From Bombyx mori (taxonomy: Eukaryota; Arthropoda; Insecta; Lepidoptera; Bombycidae): a stretch of DNA of 64,000 bases. The stretch lies in contig NC_085108.1 in the NCBI RefSeq assembly GCF_030269925.1, forward strand, positions 7,750,001 to 7,814,000, given 5' to 3'. The notes under the pieces are model-generated. The model was given only the letters and a program-made list of their open reading frames with translations, was not told the origin of the DNA and ran no database searches. Each line of letters begins with the position of its first letter. Position 1 is the first letter of the stretch. The position numbers and the translations under genes were made by a program. Below are positions 55,501 through 58,046 of the stretch, one piece after another.

Positions 55501-58046
55501 AAAAAAAAAAAAGGTAAGTAATATTTTTTTATGAATCAGTCGACTCAACAACAGACACATTCCTGTTAATTACGACACTGGCGTATGCTTCGTTCTTTAT
55601 GTGTGACGTCATCCGATATTACCTCCGTGAAGTTAAGATAACATGAATCATAAATATTTCTTTATCTGGCTGAGCGGATTTACAAAGGACCAACCGGGTG
55701 GGAGGACGTTCTTGGAGCTCATAAGCATCATAATGCTCCTCACATAAAAATCTTAAAAACTGAAACGAATTGAATATCTTACCTCTTTTTTTTCATACTT
55801 AAGCTGATAGCCTTGAAAGGCTATTTCAGCGTAACAGTAGGTGAGCTCACGGGGCTCAAACCTGACGACGATGCTAACACGAACCTTGGCAAGACCCGTA
55901 CTTCGCAGAATCTACCACCGGATCGGAAACGCGACCCACTGAGAAGATCCGGCGAGAAACTCAGTGGGCTGTGTCTGTGGGTTAATTTACTCGCCGAGCC
56001 CTTCGTCGCAAGCGACGGGTTCGACGAGAACGATGACCGGTGCTTGAGGTACCTAAAATCACCGTTAGTGCATCGGGAGGATAAATCTAGTAAACTGATG
56101 ATCCCTACATTGAATATGAAATCCACACCTACTTCAATTATTATTTTCATATTTCAAAAATGTTGTTAGGCCAATTAAATACAAATTGCTTATATATCTT
56201 TTGAGAATTTCTTATAACAGACCCTGACATGAAATAAATAGTAATAATTGAAACTTAACATAATATATACAAATAAATTGAGTATTCCTAATAATTTAGC
56301 CACACACTTTTCATTACTGTCCCCAATATATATATATTTTTAAACTATATATTTTAACATTTAGAATAATTAAGTAATTCATTCTATTTTTTATCCACTA
56401 ATTAGTGCTCATGGCTGCTGGGCCTGAGAGTTGTGGGTGTTATTTCCATATCTGGCAAACATTAACATGATGAACAAGTTTTAGCTATGGGTGTTTAATA
56501 TCTCAATACGAGTATAATTAAACATATCAACGCTTGAAAGGCAAACGTGACTAAGCGACAATGCGTGAACTTTACAGTAGACTAATTTAAAGTTGAAATA
56601 CCTGAAAACGAAATTTATTTTAAATCTAGCTGTAGTAGAATCTAACTAGTAGCTGTAGGATTGAAATGATCCTAATAAACCTAGAAATATTTTTTTTTTG
56701 CACATCGAATATGGTTATTGCCTATCATTTATGTACAATGCAGTTATTGTCGCTTAGTCACGTTTGCCTTTCAAGCGTCGATATCGTCTTCTCGCATTAA
56801 AACTGTATAATCTCAAAACTTACTAATTTTACAGGAGAGTGTTTTAAAGGTTTAACAGGTAATATTTTTGATATTAATCATATTTGCAACATTTTTTTTT
56901 ACCAGTTACATTATCTGTGTATTAAAGTAAGATAAAATTATTTATTAATTTTGTTAATAGTACTTAAAGTATAGGTAAACTCAAAAAAAAACTATGCTGT
57001 TTTGAAAGCATTTATGGGAAAAATACTGGTGATACCAAATTGTTAAGGATCTCTAATTCCCCCTCCAACCAAGTTTTTATTCTCGCCCACTACCAAGCTT
57101 CACTTCATGGAGCGATCGCGAACGCATATACATCTTTAACGATTACATTATCTACTACACTCATATTGCACTTCATTATTATTTGTTCTTCAGTTTTTAT
57201 CTTTTAATAAGCCTGTAAATACGAGCCAAATCTTTTCATTGAAGAGAACAACAAGACATCCAGCAAGGAACAGGCATTTAGGCATACTAACACAATTTCA
57301 AATATTTTTGGAAACTGTACACTTTTAATGTGAAAAGTCGATATATGTTGCAGGAAATCATAGATAGTGACAAACATTGCAGATGATAGTGTGTGACTTA
57401 TCCCAATTATTTTATTTCAAATAAACTGTAACAATTTTATGTCTCATTTGCATGATACTCTGTTGTGCTGTGTTCGAAATATCATCTAGTATCAATATTT
57501 ATTGTGTTTTCATCCTAAGACCATAAAAAGGTAATTGTTTTACTACGCAAATACTAAGTAACTTGAAATTTTTTTTTTCAAATTTTAAAATAATAGAATG
57601 TAAACAAACACGTTAATCATTATTATCATTATTTACACAATTCCAAGGCCCGGTACTGCGGTTAAACGGAGAGCGTTACGCGTTTATGATCTCGCGATTT
57701 CACACAAATAATGCTAGAAAAACTTCGGGCCACGGGAAAACCGCTTCCTCGCACTCTTAAGGTCGACACAAACGGAACTCACTTATTATTTACGCCACAA
57801 CAAACATTCGCGAACAGTTCACGCGTAAAATATTTAAAAAAAAAATACCCTGACATTTCAAACCAGATTTTAGACGATGTTTACATTAGGAATACAATAT
57901 GGATTAAATGGACGTTGGATCTGTTGATTTCTGTTTTAATTAGATTGTAAAGTTAACACTCACCAGCAATTGAGCTTCTTTATCGCCGATAAATCCGACT
58001 GCTTCGATCGAGCGATCACCATCTCCTCAGTTAAACGAGCCATCAT
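10472..58046 (-). CDS. CFAP410: CFAP410 (C21orf2) homologue, complete coding region in 11 exons
   Basis: Coding exons, in transcript order: 58046-57964, 24271-24206, 21959-21792, 20553-20481, 18846-18781, 18018-17914, 15499-15434, 13031-12913, 12834-12699, 11587-11505, 10505-10472. All ten introns are GT-AG and all phases agree, giving 999 nt and 332 aa. Residues 1-130 carry the LRR fold, with family motifs KKLNCWGAEL, LYIRKNEI, LWLDENPC and YRMTVLRNLPNLEKLDN, the last being the LRR-cap region. Residues 131-294 form a Ser/Gln/Tyr/Gly/Pro-rich linker that I do not recognise. Residues 295-332 form a helical C-terminus matching the family's C-terminal domain. In vertebrates the protein acts at the ciliary base with the kinase NEK1; the same role here is inferred. 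It is longer than the human protein (about 256 aa), mostly in the linker. Introns sum to about 46.6 kb, mostly repeats. Either of two adjacent ATGs (58046 or 58043) could start it. Confidence 0.93.
10634..11070 (-). repeat. Full-length tRNA-headed SINE-A
   Basis: On the minus strand: tRNA-Arg-like head (A box TGGCCTAAAGGAT, B box GTGTTCGAATCCC), a body with GAAGGAATAGCACCG, then the GGTGGTAGG... tail and AATAAAAAA. It lies in CFAP410 intron 10, about 130 bp past exon 11. Not a functional tRNA: the acceptor stem does not pair. Confidence 0.85.
11234..11336 (-). mobile_element. LINE-D 3' UTR fragment
   Basis: TGTAGGCAGACGAGCATACG to AAGCCGCTGCCTACCG. Confidence 0.75.
11505..11587 (-). CDS. CFAP410: CFAP410 coding exon 10 (C-terminal helix)
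   Basis: Acceptor TTGTTTCAG|A, donor GTCAG|GTGAGT. It encodes NSNLLSAVLCLVKELDYPSL then EVAEMAV, an amphipathic helix that aligns with the family's C-terminal 'NVL.A...L..EL....LE' segment. That segment mediates self-association and NEK1 binding in other species (established for the family; inferred here). Confidence 0.9.
11880..12579 (+). mobile_element. Retroposon E inside SINE-A, itself interrupted
   Basis: 5' TGACTTTTGGCGGGAACGCG, 3' CATAAAATCACTTAAAAAA, with AGCATTACTG duplicated around it. A further retroposon (11960-12233) sits within it. Confidence 0.82.
11960..12233 (+). mobile_element. 5'-truncated poly(A) retroposon inside E
   Basis: GC-rich fragment ending ATTCCCCACCGTT and about 14 A, bracketed by GGTTTAAATGTGT (11947-11959 and 12234-12246). 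Probably a LINE 3' end. The opposite strand is open for about 110 codons (FEEEEEKRRAEVLHLPQ), whose meaning is unclear. Confidence 0.75.
12699..12834 (-). CDS. CFAP410: CFAP410 coding exon 9
   Basis: Acceptor TGTGTTCAG|G, donor ACCAGG|GTAATC. Residues 249-294 include SESYQQMPQPRSEVWEQDR and a basic end (HRGFTRRPVTR). Phase 2 in and phase 0 out fit both neighbours. A SINE-A copy lies only about 40 bp beyond the donor (12660), so the intron 9 donor region is tightly bounded by a repeat. Confidence 0.87.
12913..13031 (-). CDS. CFAP410: CFAP410 coding exon 8
   Basis: Acceptor CTTCCCTAG|G, donor GACAG|GTGAGT. It encodes residues 210-248 plus two bases of Arg249: a Gly/Ala/Pro-rich run followed by a Tyr/His-rich stretch (PPHHYHEPYYEKPD). 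It is very GC-rich. The 78-bp intron that follows is the only short, repeat-free one in the gene. Plus-strand ORFs over this segment are shadows. Confidence 0.88.
13073..13314 (+). repeat. SINE-A copy, headless
   Basis: TAATGGTGGTAGGACC start, AAGCAATAAAAAAAA end; about 40 bp upstream of CFAP410 exon 8. Confidence 0.88.
13338..13492 (-). repeat. Family-B 3' part
   Basis: GTGAATTCACAGGC to GAAACTCATTGGGC; truncated. Confidence 0.7.
13493..14131. other. Unassigned intron sequence (CFAP410 intron 7)
   Basis: Two short ORFs without homology; nothing else seen. Confidence 0.35.
14132..14330 (+). repeat. SINE-A copy, internal deletion
   Basis: TACTGATGGTAGGACG start; the 3' half lacks the CCACTTAACACC block. 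Confidence 0.82.
14455..15432. mobile_element. hAT-like non-autonomous element touching CFAP410 exon 7
   Basis: TAGGGATG at the left end and CATCCCTA at the right end form short terminal inverted repeats. Both subterminal zones carry repeated ATCGATG motifs (four in 15364-15412, at least three at 14480-14540). Flanking 8-mers match 5 of 8 (CCCATGGT and CCTGGGGT), compatible with an old 8-bp duplication. A SINE-A copy (14788-15024) is nested inside. The right terminus supplies part of the exon 7 donor. Confidence 0.6.
14788..15024 (+). repeat. SINE-A copy nested in hAT-like element
   Basis: TTTACTGGTGGTAGG start, AAGCAATAAAAAG end; younger than the hAT-like element that hosts it. Confidence 0.88.
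15434..15499 (-). CDS. CFAP410: CFAP410 coding exon 7
   Basis: A phase-0 exon of 22 codons, residues 188-209: TAGSDSSEGADQLEAQRLDA then PQ. Acceptor GCGCGCAG|A, donor CCCCAG|GTAGGG. The T of the donor GT and the following AGGG coincide with the terminus of a hAT-like repeat (14455-15432), so the donor appears to be built partly from transposon sequence. Confidence 0.85.
15719..15998. mobile_element. AT-rich TIR-type repeat, family F
   Basis: ATACGCCTTTATAGAAAA at the left, AAAGCGTATT at the right; an internal inverse TTTTCTATAAAAGCGTAT at 15767-15786 makes a hairpin. Shares its middle with 1940-2154. Confidence 0.5.
16244..16771. mobile_element. piggyBac-like MITE in CFAP410 intron 6
   Basis: TTAA|CCCTTTAAGCGC at the left and GCACTAAAAGGG|TTAA at the right: TTAA duplications with CCC-starting terminal repeats, as in the piggyBac superfamily. 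528 bp, AT-rich, no transposase ORF. An internal AAGGATTTT / AAAATCCTT hairpin is near 16455. Confidence 0.75.
16796..17199 (-). mobile_element. Retroposon E copy
   Basis: Poly(T) then AAGGTACTTTATGACC at the left; GTTCCCGCCAAAAAGT (5' end, minus strand) at the right. Confidence 0.82.
17530..17775 (+). repeat. SINE-A copy, headless
   Basis: TTACCGGTGGTAGGATC start, AATAATAAAAAAAA end, about 140 bp from CFAP410 exon 6. Confidence 0.88.
17914..18018 (-). CDS. CFAP410: CFAP410 coding exon 6
   Basis: A phase-0 exon of 35 codons with acceptor GGTTTCAG|C and donor GAACAG|GTATGT, residues 153-187. It is rich in Gln, Arg, Ser and Tyr (QETYSQYRRQRSCESSPERE) and predicted disordered. It belongs to the linker between LRRs and C-terminal helices and has no motif I can name. 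Confidence 0.87.
18311..18596 (-). repeat. Family-B copy
   Basis: TTTTTTTTTCTATGGAAGCG start, CGGGAGGATCCGTAATGACG end; between CFAP410 exons 6 and 5. Confidence 0.8.
18781..18846 (-). CDS. CFAP410: CFAP410 coding exon 5
   Basis: A phase-0 exon of 22 codons between CATTGCAG and CCG|GTAAAT, residues 131-152: VQEAMRRGAHIPDSDDEGYP then QP. It has an acidic SDDEGY patch that could be a phosphorylation site (inference). Codon use is GC-rich, unlike the AT-rich intron around it. Confidence 0.88.
18909..19345 (-). repeat. Family-B near full-length copy
   Basis: TTTTTTTTCTACCTAAGCTG to CATGCCGCTTTATAG; begins about 65 bp beyond CFAP410 exon 5. Confidence 0.82.
19483..19556 (-). repeat. SINE-A fragment
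   Basis: Only the 5' part (GTAGAAATAGGGGTGTGG and GGACTCGCCACC blocks) remains. Confidence 0.55.
19655..20165 (+). mobile_element. R1-like LINE 3' end
   Basis: GC-rich 500 bp ending CGGCACCCGGCCCG and about 12 A; shares ACCGGTTGTC, GTGTTGACCG and GAGTCGTTTAGTGGG phrases with 23650-24180. In CFAP410 intron 4. Confidence 0.65.
20481..20553 (-). CDS. CFAP410: CFAP410 coding exon 4 (LRR cap)
   Basis: Residues 106-130, reading YRMTVLRNLPNLEKLDNVPV and then QPDE. Acceptor ATTCCAG|G, donor GACGAG|GTGAGG. Reading through the donor would give a short tail and a stop (VRTSEE*), so an intron-retention isoform ending at the LRR domain is possible. The clean phase-0 join to exon 5 favours splicing. Confidence 0.93.
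20629..21047 (-). mobile_element. Retroposon E, complete with target duplication
   Basis: 419 bp; ACCCATTCAA repeated at 20619-20628 and 21048-21057. Full 5' end ACTTTTTGGCGGGAACG and poly(A). Confidence 0.9.
21404..21604 (-). mobile_element. LINE-D 3' end with RT C-terminus
   Basis: Minus strand encodes WNELPSTVFSERYDMSFFKR, then the same 3' UTR; poly(T) at 21404. Confidence 0.82.
21792..21959 (-). CDS. CFAP410: CFAP410 coding exon 3 (core LRRs)
   Basis: The largest exon, residues 50-106. It carries two to three LRR units: INKIRTLGDF, then LRELYIRKNEIRELNEI, then LPDLTNLWLDENPC. Acceptor GTTCCAG|T, donor CCCGA|GTAAGTG. The spacing of L..LYI..N.I and L..LWL..NPC is the family signature and is the strongest single piece of identity evidence. 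Confidence 0.95.
22023..22240 (-). repeat. SINE-A copy, small deletion
   Basis: TTTTTTTTATTGCTTATTTG to CCTACCACCAG; lacks the GCGCCACCCACC block. Next to CFAP410 exon 3. Confidence 0.85.
22390..22450 (-). repeat. Family-B fragment
   Basis: Only GTAATGACGTGTTTAGGGCG to CCATTCTGTCC. Confidence 0.6.
22640..22800. promoter_or_regulatory. CpG-rich segment with three ATTGG (inverted CCAAT) boxes
   Basis: ATTGGTC at 22651, 22685 and 22714, spacing 34 and 29 bp, in a GC-rich patch followed by TTTGCAG. Looks like a small promoter, either of a repeat or of an unannotated transcript. In CFAP410 intron 2. Confidence 0.35.
23488..23607 (+). mobile_element. LINE-D 3' UTR fragment
   Basis: GCGGTAGGCAGCGGCTTGG to AAGGGCAATAAAAAAAAAA. 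Confidence 0.8.
23650..24180 (+). mobile_element. R1-like LINE 3' fragment split by SINE-A
   Basis: 23650-23877 and 24124-24180 read on from one another; GGACCGGTTGTCC and GGGGAGTCGCTTGTTGGG phrases. Confidence 0.6.
23878..24123 (+). repeat. SINE-A copy nested in a LINE fragment
   Basis: TTTACCGGCGGTAGGACC to AATAAATAAAAA, splitting an R1-like LINE tail; 80 bp from CFAP410 exon 2. Confidence 0.88.
24206..24271 (-). CDS. CFAP410: CFAP410 coding exon 2
   Basis: Acceptor TTGCAG|GG and donor TTAAG|GTGAGT. It completes Trp28 and encodes GAELGDVTLLRRMPNVEVLA plus L, then two bases of Ser50. This is the first LRR strand-loop unit and matches the family's 'NCWG..L.D......P..EV..LS' pattern. Phases on both sides fit exons 1 and 3. 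Confidence 0.93.
24943..25386 (-). mobile_element. Helitron-like H4 copy, diverged
   Basis: The minus-strand 3' end reads GGAGCGGGCCGCTTG; the other end has the ACAAACAAACAAATC and TATAGAAGTATA blocks shared with 53525-53755. It begins about 670 bp beyond CFAP410 exon 2. Confidence 0.5.
25965..26117 (-). repeat. SINE-A, 5' half missing
   Basis: TTTTTTTATTTATTGC start, stops after TTAGTATAGTTAC; jumps to ACACCAGTAA. Confidence 0.8.
26404..26725 (+). repeat. Family-B copy, diverged
   Basis: ACCCTCTTATCGTGCC to GTGAGCTCACC; no tail. Confidence 0.7.
26860..27302 (-). repeat. Full-length tRNA-headed SINE-A
   Basis: Same head-body-tail layout as 10634-11070; poly(T) from 26860, head ending GGCC-ACGAC near 27302. 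Confidence 0.85.
27868..28103 (-). repeat. SINE-A copy, headless
   Basis: TTTTTTATTGCTTAGCTGGG to CCTACCACTAGTAA. Confidence 0.88.
28492..28567 (+). mobile_element. LINE-D degenerate fragment
   Basis: ACAGTAACCACTTACCATC to AAGACATTAAAAAA. Confidence 0.5.
28640..29092 (-). pseudogene. LINE RT C-terminal fragment (second family)
   Basis: Minus strand encodes RLGWYGHLTRRNENEVVKRV then GRPKKKWMDCVKDDM, a LINE C-terminus; the 3' end (GGCGCAACG...) carries an imperfect ATCATC tract. Confidence 0.78.
29197..29408 (-). mobile_element. Helitron-like H4-type copy
   Basis: The minus strand runs from TAGTATAAAACAAAGTCGC to GAGGGCGGGTCGCTAAT. The 3' end matches the CGGGTCGCTAG end of 53525-53755. Confidence 0.5.
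29440..29740 (-). repeat. Family-B copy, diverged
   Basis: Resembles 2325-2690: GCTATTTCAGCTACGC, GATCCGGCGAGAAAC, CGTCGCGATCGGATAAGA blocks. Confidence 0.72.
30198..30535 (+). pseudogene. LINE RT C-terminal fragment, same family as 28640
   Basis: MDRIRNEYVRGSLNVAPMTE, RLGWYGRVMRRNENKV, GRPRKKWMDCVKDYM; ends GGCAGGATAATGATGATG. Confidence 0.8.
30634..30767. mobile_element. Short MITE, CAGTGTGCTTAG termini
   Basis: Begins CAGTGTGCTTAGCAC and ends with GCACTAAGCACACTG. The core GGAACAGCGCCCCTAGCGGC is shared with 55038-55214. Confidence 0.7.
30862..31103 (+). mobile_element. LINE-D 3' end with RT C-terminus
   Basis: Open reading to TAA (31049-31051) encodes a reverse-transcriptase C-terminus, TIRLWNELPSTVFPERYDMS then VFKQGLWRVLNGRQRL, typical of Jockey/CR1-type LINEs. 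The 3' UTR ends AAGGGCAATAAAAA. Confidence 0.82.
31133..31268 (+). repeat. SINE-A 3' part
   Basis: From AAAGTGAGACCTTAG to GAGCAATAAAAAAATAA, just after a LINE-D end. Confidence 0.78.
31270..32532. other. Unassigned AT-rich intron sequence
   Basis: Apart from the 17-bp direct repeats, no element or gene recognised. Confidence 0.4.
31856..32139. repeat. 17-bp direct repeats around 250 bp
   Basis: TACTATATAGGTCTATG at 31856-31872 and 32123-32139. The enclosed sequence is not recognised and has no A tail. Confidence 0.7.
32533..32858. mobile_element. hAT-like MITE with perfect 8-bp duplication
   Basis: 326 bp. Ends CAGTGATTCTCAACC and its exact inverse; flanking duplication GTCTAAAC on both sides (32525-32532 and 32859-32866). 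GGCGGCACAC repeats sit inside each end. Non-coding. Confidence 0.9.
33150..33669 (-). mobile_element. Retroposon E split by SINE-A
   Basis: E blocks GAAATGAAATGAAG and GACTTTTTGGAAGATCCC on either side of the SINE-A at 33228-33488; 5' end at 33669. Confidence 0.78.
33228..33488 (-). repeat. SINE-A copy nested in retroposon E
   Basis: Splits an E copy (33150-33669); ends CCTACCACCAGTAAAAAAG. Confidence 0.85.
33699..33745 (+). mobile_element. Retroposon E 5' fragment, head-to-head with previous
   Basis: ACTTTTTGGCGGGAACGCG..., inverse of 33640-33669, forming a 30-bp hairpin arm with a 29-bp gap. Confidence 0.7.
34398..34640 (+). repeat. SINE-A copy, slightly 5' truncated
   Basis: Starts AAAACCTCTTGTGAGTCC without GGTGGTAGG; A-rich end at 34628-34640. 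Confidence 0.85.
34800..35008 (+). mobile_element. Degenerate Helitron-like remnant
   Basis: It has the CTGAACCGATTTGAATG block and a GTTTGCCGGGCCAGCCA end that resembles GGGTCAGCTAG with changes. No clear 5' end. Confidence 0.4.
35190..35640 (-). repeat. Family-C copy
   Basis: TTTTTTATGATGAAGGATTACTGG start; core GATCCGGCGAGAAACTC; diverges after CGTGTCTAGGGC. Confidence 0.8.
35911..36480 (-). pseudogene. LINE (RTE-like) RT C-terminal fragment
   Basis: 174 open codons to a stop at 35911: LIFLYGAETWILKESDRRRI, DAFEMWCWRRMLRIPWTAFR, GRRSRGRSRKRWSDQV. This is the post-RT C-terminal region of an endonuclease/RT LINE. 5' truncated near 36480. Confidence 0.82.
36988..37080 (+). mobile_element. 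LINE-D 3' UTR fragment
   Basis: AACGGTAGGCAGCTGCTTGG to CTAGTCTGCC; its tail is replaced by the SINE-A at 37081. Confidence 0.75.
37081..37346 (-). repeat. SINE-A copy with 27-bp insertion
   Basis: TTTTTTTTATTGCTTAGTTG start, extra TGTTTGTTGCAAAA segment near 37260, CCTTCCACC end. Confidence 0.82.
37347..37576 (+). mobile_element. Helitron-like H4 copy, 5' truncated
   Basis: The 3' end GGGGCGGGCCGCTAG|T is intact. The 5' side is cut by the SINE-A copy at 37081-37346. Confidence 0.6.
37612..38009 (+). repeat. Family-B near full-length copy
   Basis: ACCCTCTCATCGTGGCCG to TTAGGTAGGAAAAAAAA. Confidence 0.85.
38210..38340 (+). pseudogene. LINE C-terminal tail
   Basis: Open to TAA: RGRTRKTWRRSVEQELGVLN then VTWEELEQPK, resembling the end of LINE ORF2 proteins; followed by an A/G-rich tract. 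Confidence 0.6.
38456..38784 (+). mobile_element. Helitron-like H3 copy
   Basis: TCTATACTAATATTACAAAG start and GTCGCGGGCAAAAGCCAG|T end (CTAG to CCAG change). Same family as 41582-41862. Confidence 0.65.
38983..39395 (+). repeat. Family-C copy interrupted by 181-bp insert
   Basis: Halves 38983-39168 and 39350-39395 join at GGTGAAACTGG|AAAGGCC; ACTGG is repeated on both sides of the insert. Confidence 0.8.
39169..39349. mobile_element. 181-bp insert with 5-bp duplication
   Basis: Starts TGTGGGGATGCTTAAACG, ends GGCTACCGCCAC; flanked by ACTGG at 39164-39168 and 39350-39354. The ends are weakly inverted (GTGGGGATGC and GTGGCGGTAGC). Family unknown. Confidence 0.6.
39586..39785 (-). pseudogene. 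Diverged LINE C-terminal fragment
   Basis: CCCTCATTGCTGAGGATCGTG and the W..QI-SE-type end resemble the 35911 family at lower identity. Confidence 0.6.
39786..40911. other. Unassigned intron sequence
   Basis: Only the degenerate LINE-D piece at 40320-40425 was recognised. Confidence 0.35.
40320..40425 (+). mobile_element. LINE-D degenerate fragment
   Basis: TTCGGTGACCATTTATCGC and AGAAAGCTCGCCC weakly match the LINE-D tail. Confidence 0.4.
40912..41001 (-). repeat. SINE-A with large internal deletion
   Basis: Both ends present (TTTTTTTTATTGCTTAG and CCTACCATCAGTAA) but about 160 bp missing between CGAACTCAC and GGGCAGGGC. Confidence 0.8.
41157..41571 (+). mobile_element. Helitron-like H1 copy, 5' end lost
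   Basis: Homologous to the copy at 4557. It keeps the hairpin and CTAG|T end but starts at TATTAATACG without the terminal TC. It abuts one copy of a direct duplication (see 41032-42012). Confidence 0.8.
41582..41862 (+). mobile_element. Helitron-like H3 copy
   Basis: A|TCTATACTAATATTATAAAG start, GCGGGCAAAAGCTAG|T end. It lies 10 bp after an H1 copy, and both are enclosed by a direct duplication. Confidence 0.75.
42413..42655 (-). repeat. SINE-A copy, diverged
   Basis: TTTTATTGCTTCGATGGATG to CCTACCACCAGTAG. Confidence 0.82.
42935..43250 (-). repeat. Family-C copy with deletions
   Basis: ATTGAGGGATTACTGGTGGC to GATCCGTAAGGACG. Confidence 0.8.
43689..44106 (+). mobile_element. Helitron-like H1 copy
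   Basis: A|TCTATATATTAATACG start and CACTAG|T end with the subterminal hairpin. The TA used by the mariner in the 4557 copy is intact here (ACCATGTATTTGACG). Confidence 0.85.
44174..44530 (+). repeat. SINE-A copy split by LINE-D
   Basis: TTTACTGGTGGTAGG start, interrupted at TTTCGGTTT by 44258-44371, resumes at GTTTGAAGGGTGGG. Confidence 0.85.
44258..44371 (-). mobile_element. LINE-D fragment inside SINE-A
   Basis: TTTTTTTTATTGCCTTTGC to AAGCCGCTGCTTG, splitting 44174-44530. Confidence 0.8.
44597..44800. mobile_element. Family F fragment, opposite orientation
   Basis: AATACGCTTTTATTAGCTTC start matches the inverse of the right end of 15719-15998; followed by CCTTCAAAACGTCGG and an A/T tract. 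Confidence 0.4.
45064..45416. repeat. 22-bp minisatellite
   Basis: About 16 units of AGTAAGAAGTAAGTAGTGCGTG; alternate units carry AAG in place of GCG, making a 44-bp higher-order period. Each unit has GTAAGT on the + strand (antisense to CFAP410). The long minus-strand ORF (LLTSYSLTTYF...) is just the repeat translated. Confidence 0.92.
45417..46087. other. Unassigned intron sequence after minisatellite
   Basis: Contains a local CCTTAAGAG-rich patch near 45950-46010; otherwise nothing recognised. Confidence 0.35.
46088..46204 (-). mobile_element. LINE-D fragment joined to SINE-A
   Basis: TTTTTTTTATTCCCTTTGCAG to AAGCCGCTGTCTACCGC, running straight into the SINE-A at 46205. Confidence 0.78.
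46205..46376 (-). repeat. SINE-A subfamily copy, 3' part lost
   Basis: Has CTGCTCAACCCTTCAAGCCG, shared only with 54707-54958, and the same 5' flank (GTGAAACGCCTGAAA). Confidence 0.8.
46507..46768 (-). repeat. SINE-A copy, headless
   Basis: TTTTTTTATTGCTTTTATGAG to CCTACCACCAGTAAC. A very degenerate further remnant runs on to about 47080. Confidence 0.85.
47168..47390 (-). pseudogene. LINE C-terminal fragment, diverged
   Basis: The same CTCTTCTATCA / CCATGTCTTCTTCGG blocks as 28640-29092; frame broken. Confidence 0.6.
47426..47690 (+). repeat. tRNA-derived SINE, second type
   Basis: A-box-like AGTGGTAAGTGAC and B box GGGTTCGAATCCC, then a CCAGGGTAATGG and CTGGTACCTG body ending in (ATTT)n. 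Known style of lepidopteran SINEs. Not a tRNA gene. Confidence 0.75.
47838..48244 (+). mobile_element. Helitron-like H1 copy
   Basis: A|TC start and CTAG|T end, hairpin AGTCGAATGTCGACT with one change. An uninterrupted sibling of the mariner-bearing copy. Confidence 0.85.
48424..48790 (+). repeat. tRNA-headed SINE-A with shortened body
   Basis: Head GTCGTGGCCTACAGGAT with an intact B box. The body is cut to about 40 bp before ATTACTGGTGGTAGG. Poly(A) end at 48779-48790. Confidence 0.85.
49008..49440 (-). repeat. Family-B near full-length copy
   Basis: TTTTTTTTCCTACCTAAGC to CGTGCCGCTTTATCGAAGTG; the cleanest copy here. Confidence 0.87.
50020..50240 (-). pseudogene. LINE fragment, same family as 35911-36480
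   Basis: AGTAGATCGCTCATTGCTGAG start and TTTGTAATTTGTAGCCACT match the other copy; frame broken by a small deletion. Confidence 0.75.
50410..50607 (+). repeat. Family-B 3' part
   Basis: AGCCCACTGAGTTTCTCGCC to TTAGGTAGAAAAAA. Confidence 0.8.
50901..51105 (-). repeat. SINE-A copy with deletions
   Basis: TTTTTTATTTATTGCTTAG start; missing the CCTTGAGATATAAG block; ends at GCGCGGAC. Confidence 0.8.
51384..51612 (+). repeat. SINE-A copy with small deletion
   Basis: TACTTGTGGTAGGACC to AACAATAAAAAAAAA; lacks the TACCACCACCCTGCC block. Confidence 0.85.
51760..51990 (-). repeat. SINE-A copy
   Basis: TTTTTTTTTATTGCATAG start, CCTACCACCAGTTA end. Confidence 0.85.
52273..52506 (-). repeat. SINE-A copy
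   Basis: TTTTTTTTCATAGACGGG start, CCTACCACCAGTTAA end; short gaps near 52470. Confidence 0.83.
52842..53270 (+). mobile_element. Helitron-like H1 copy
   Basis: A|TCTATATTATTAATACG start and CTAG|T end. It is followed within 10 bp by two further Helitron-like copies on the other strand, forming a cluster 52842-53755. Confidence 0.85.
53280..53521 (-). mobile_element. Helitron-like H2 copy
   Basis: On the minus strand the 3' end reads GGGTCAGCTAG|T; the 5' end lies near 53521. The middle, around the ATC-GATAAATAA tract, is shorter than in the 3925 copy. Confidence 0.75.
53525..53755 (-). mobile_element. Helitron-like H4 copy
   Basis: Minus strand: A|TCTATACTTCTATACTTAT start, GGCGGGTCGCTAG|T end. 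It directly follows the H2 copy at 53280-53521. Confidence 0.7.
53888..54292 (-). repeat. Family-C copy, near full length
   Basis: GATTGAAGGATTACTGGTGG to GCTCCTGCGTGATCAGGA; a Helitron-like copy starts at its far end. Confidence 0.82.
54294..54543 (+). mobile_element. Helitron-like H5 copy
   Basis: A|TCTATACTTATATATAAATC start and CTAG end near GGGTAGATAA; the flanking base is C, not T. It begins two bases after a family-C retroposon. Confidence 0.5.
54707..54958 (-). repeat. SINE-A subfamily copy
   Basis: Diagnostic CTGCTCAACCCTTCAAGCCG and GTGAAACGCCTGAAA flank shared with 46205-46376. Confidence 0.82.
55038..55214. mobile_element. Second copy of the CAGTGTGCTTAG MITE
   Basis: Terminal inverted repeats of about 50 bp, including ATAGCGTAAAAGTTAAC and its inverse, around the same GCGCCCCTAGCGGC core. 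Longer and better preserved than 30634-30767. Confidence 0.75.
55430..55512 (+). mobile_element. Retroposon E 3' fragment
   Basis: AAGATATGACCTAAAGGTC, CACCAGGTCACAAAATT, long A tail. Confidence 0.65.
55786..56090 (-). repeat. Family-B copy, 5' truncated
   Basis: TTTTTTTTCATACTTAAGCTG to GCATCGGGAGGAT. Confidence 0.82.
56530..56778. mobile_element. MITE with perfect 33-bp terminal inverted repeats
   Basis: 249 bp. Left arm 56530-56562 and right arm 56746-56778 are exact inverses, starting ACGCTTGAAAGGCAAACG. No clear target duplication. Lies 0.9-1.2 kb upstream (on +) of the 79-aa ORF, in CFAP410 intron 1. Confidence 0.85.
56779..57710. other. Unassigned AT-rich sequence
   Basis: No repeat recognised; becomes CpG-rich after about 57640, towards the CFAP410 first exon. 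Confidence 0.35.
57711..57950 (+). CDS. Hypothetical 79-aa ORF antisense in CFAP410 intron 1
   Basis: An ATG with A at -3 and an in-frame TGA upstream opens 79 codons to TAA. The protein is basic (MLEKLRATGKPLPRTLKVD start) and ends in a hydrophobic segment (IWIKWTLDLLISVLIRL) that could be one membrane helix. It ends 13 bp from CFAP410 exon 1 on the other strand. The surrounding CpG-rich patch belongs to the CFAP410 promoter region, so the ORF may be fortuitous. No family is recognised and no poly(A) signal is close. Confidence 0.35.
   Translation: MLEKLRATGKPLPRTLKVDTNGTHLLFTPQQTFANSSRVKYLKKKYPDISNQILDDVYIRNTIWIKWTLDLLISVLIRL
57964..58046 (-). CDS. CFAP410: CFAP410 coding exon 1
   Basis: Encodes residues 1-27 plus two bases of Trp28, starting MMARLTEEMVIARSKQSDLS and ending KKLNC. 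The donor is TG|GTGAGT. The start is chosen because it aligns with the family N-terminus (a basic 'LT..MVL.R.K..DL' pattern); the second Met at 58043 is equally possible. It sits in a CpG-rich patch, consistent with a promoter-proximal exon. The next exon is 33.7 kb away. Confidence 0.92.
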
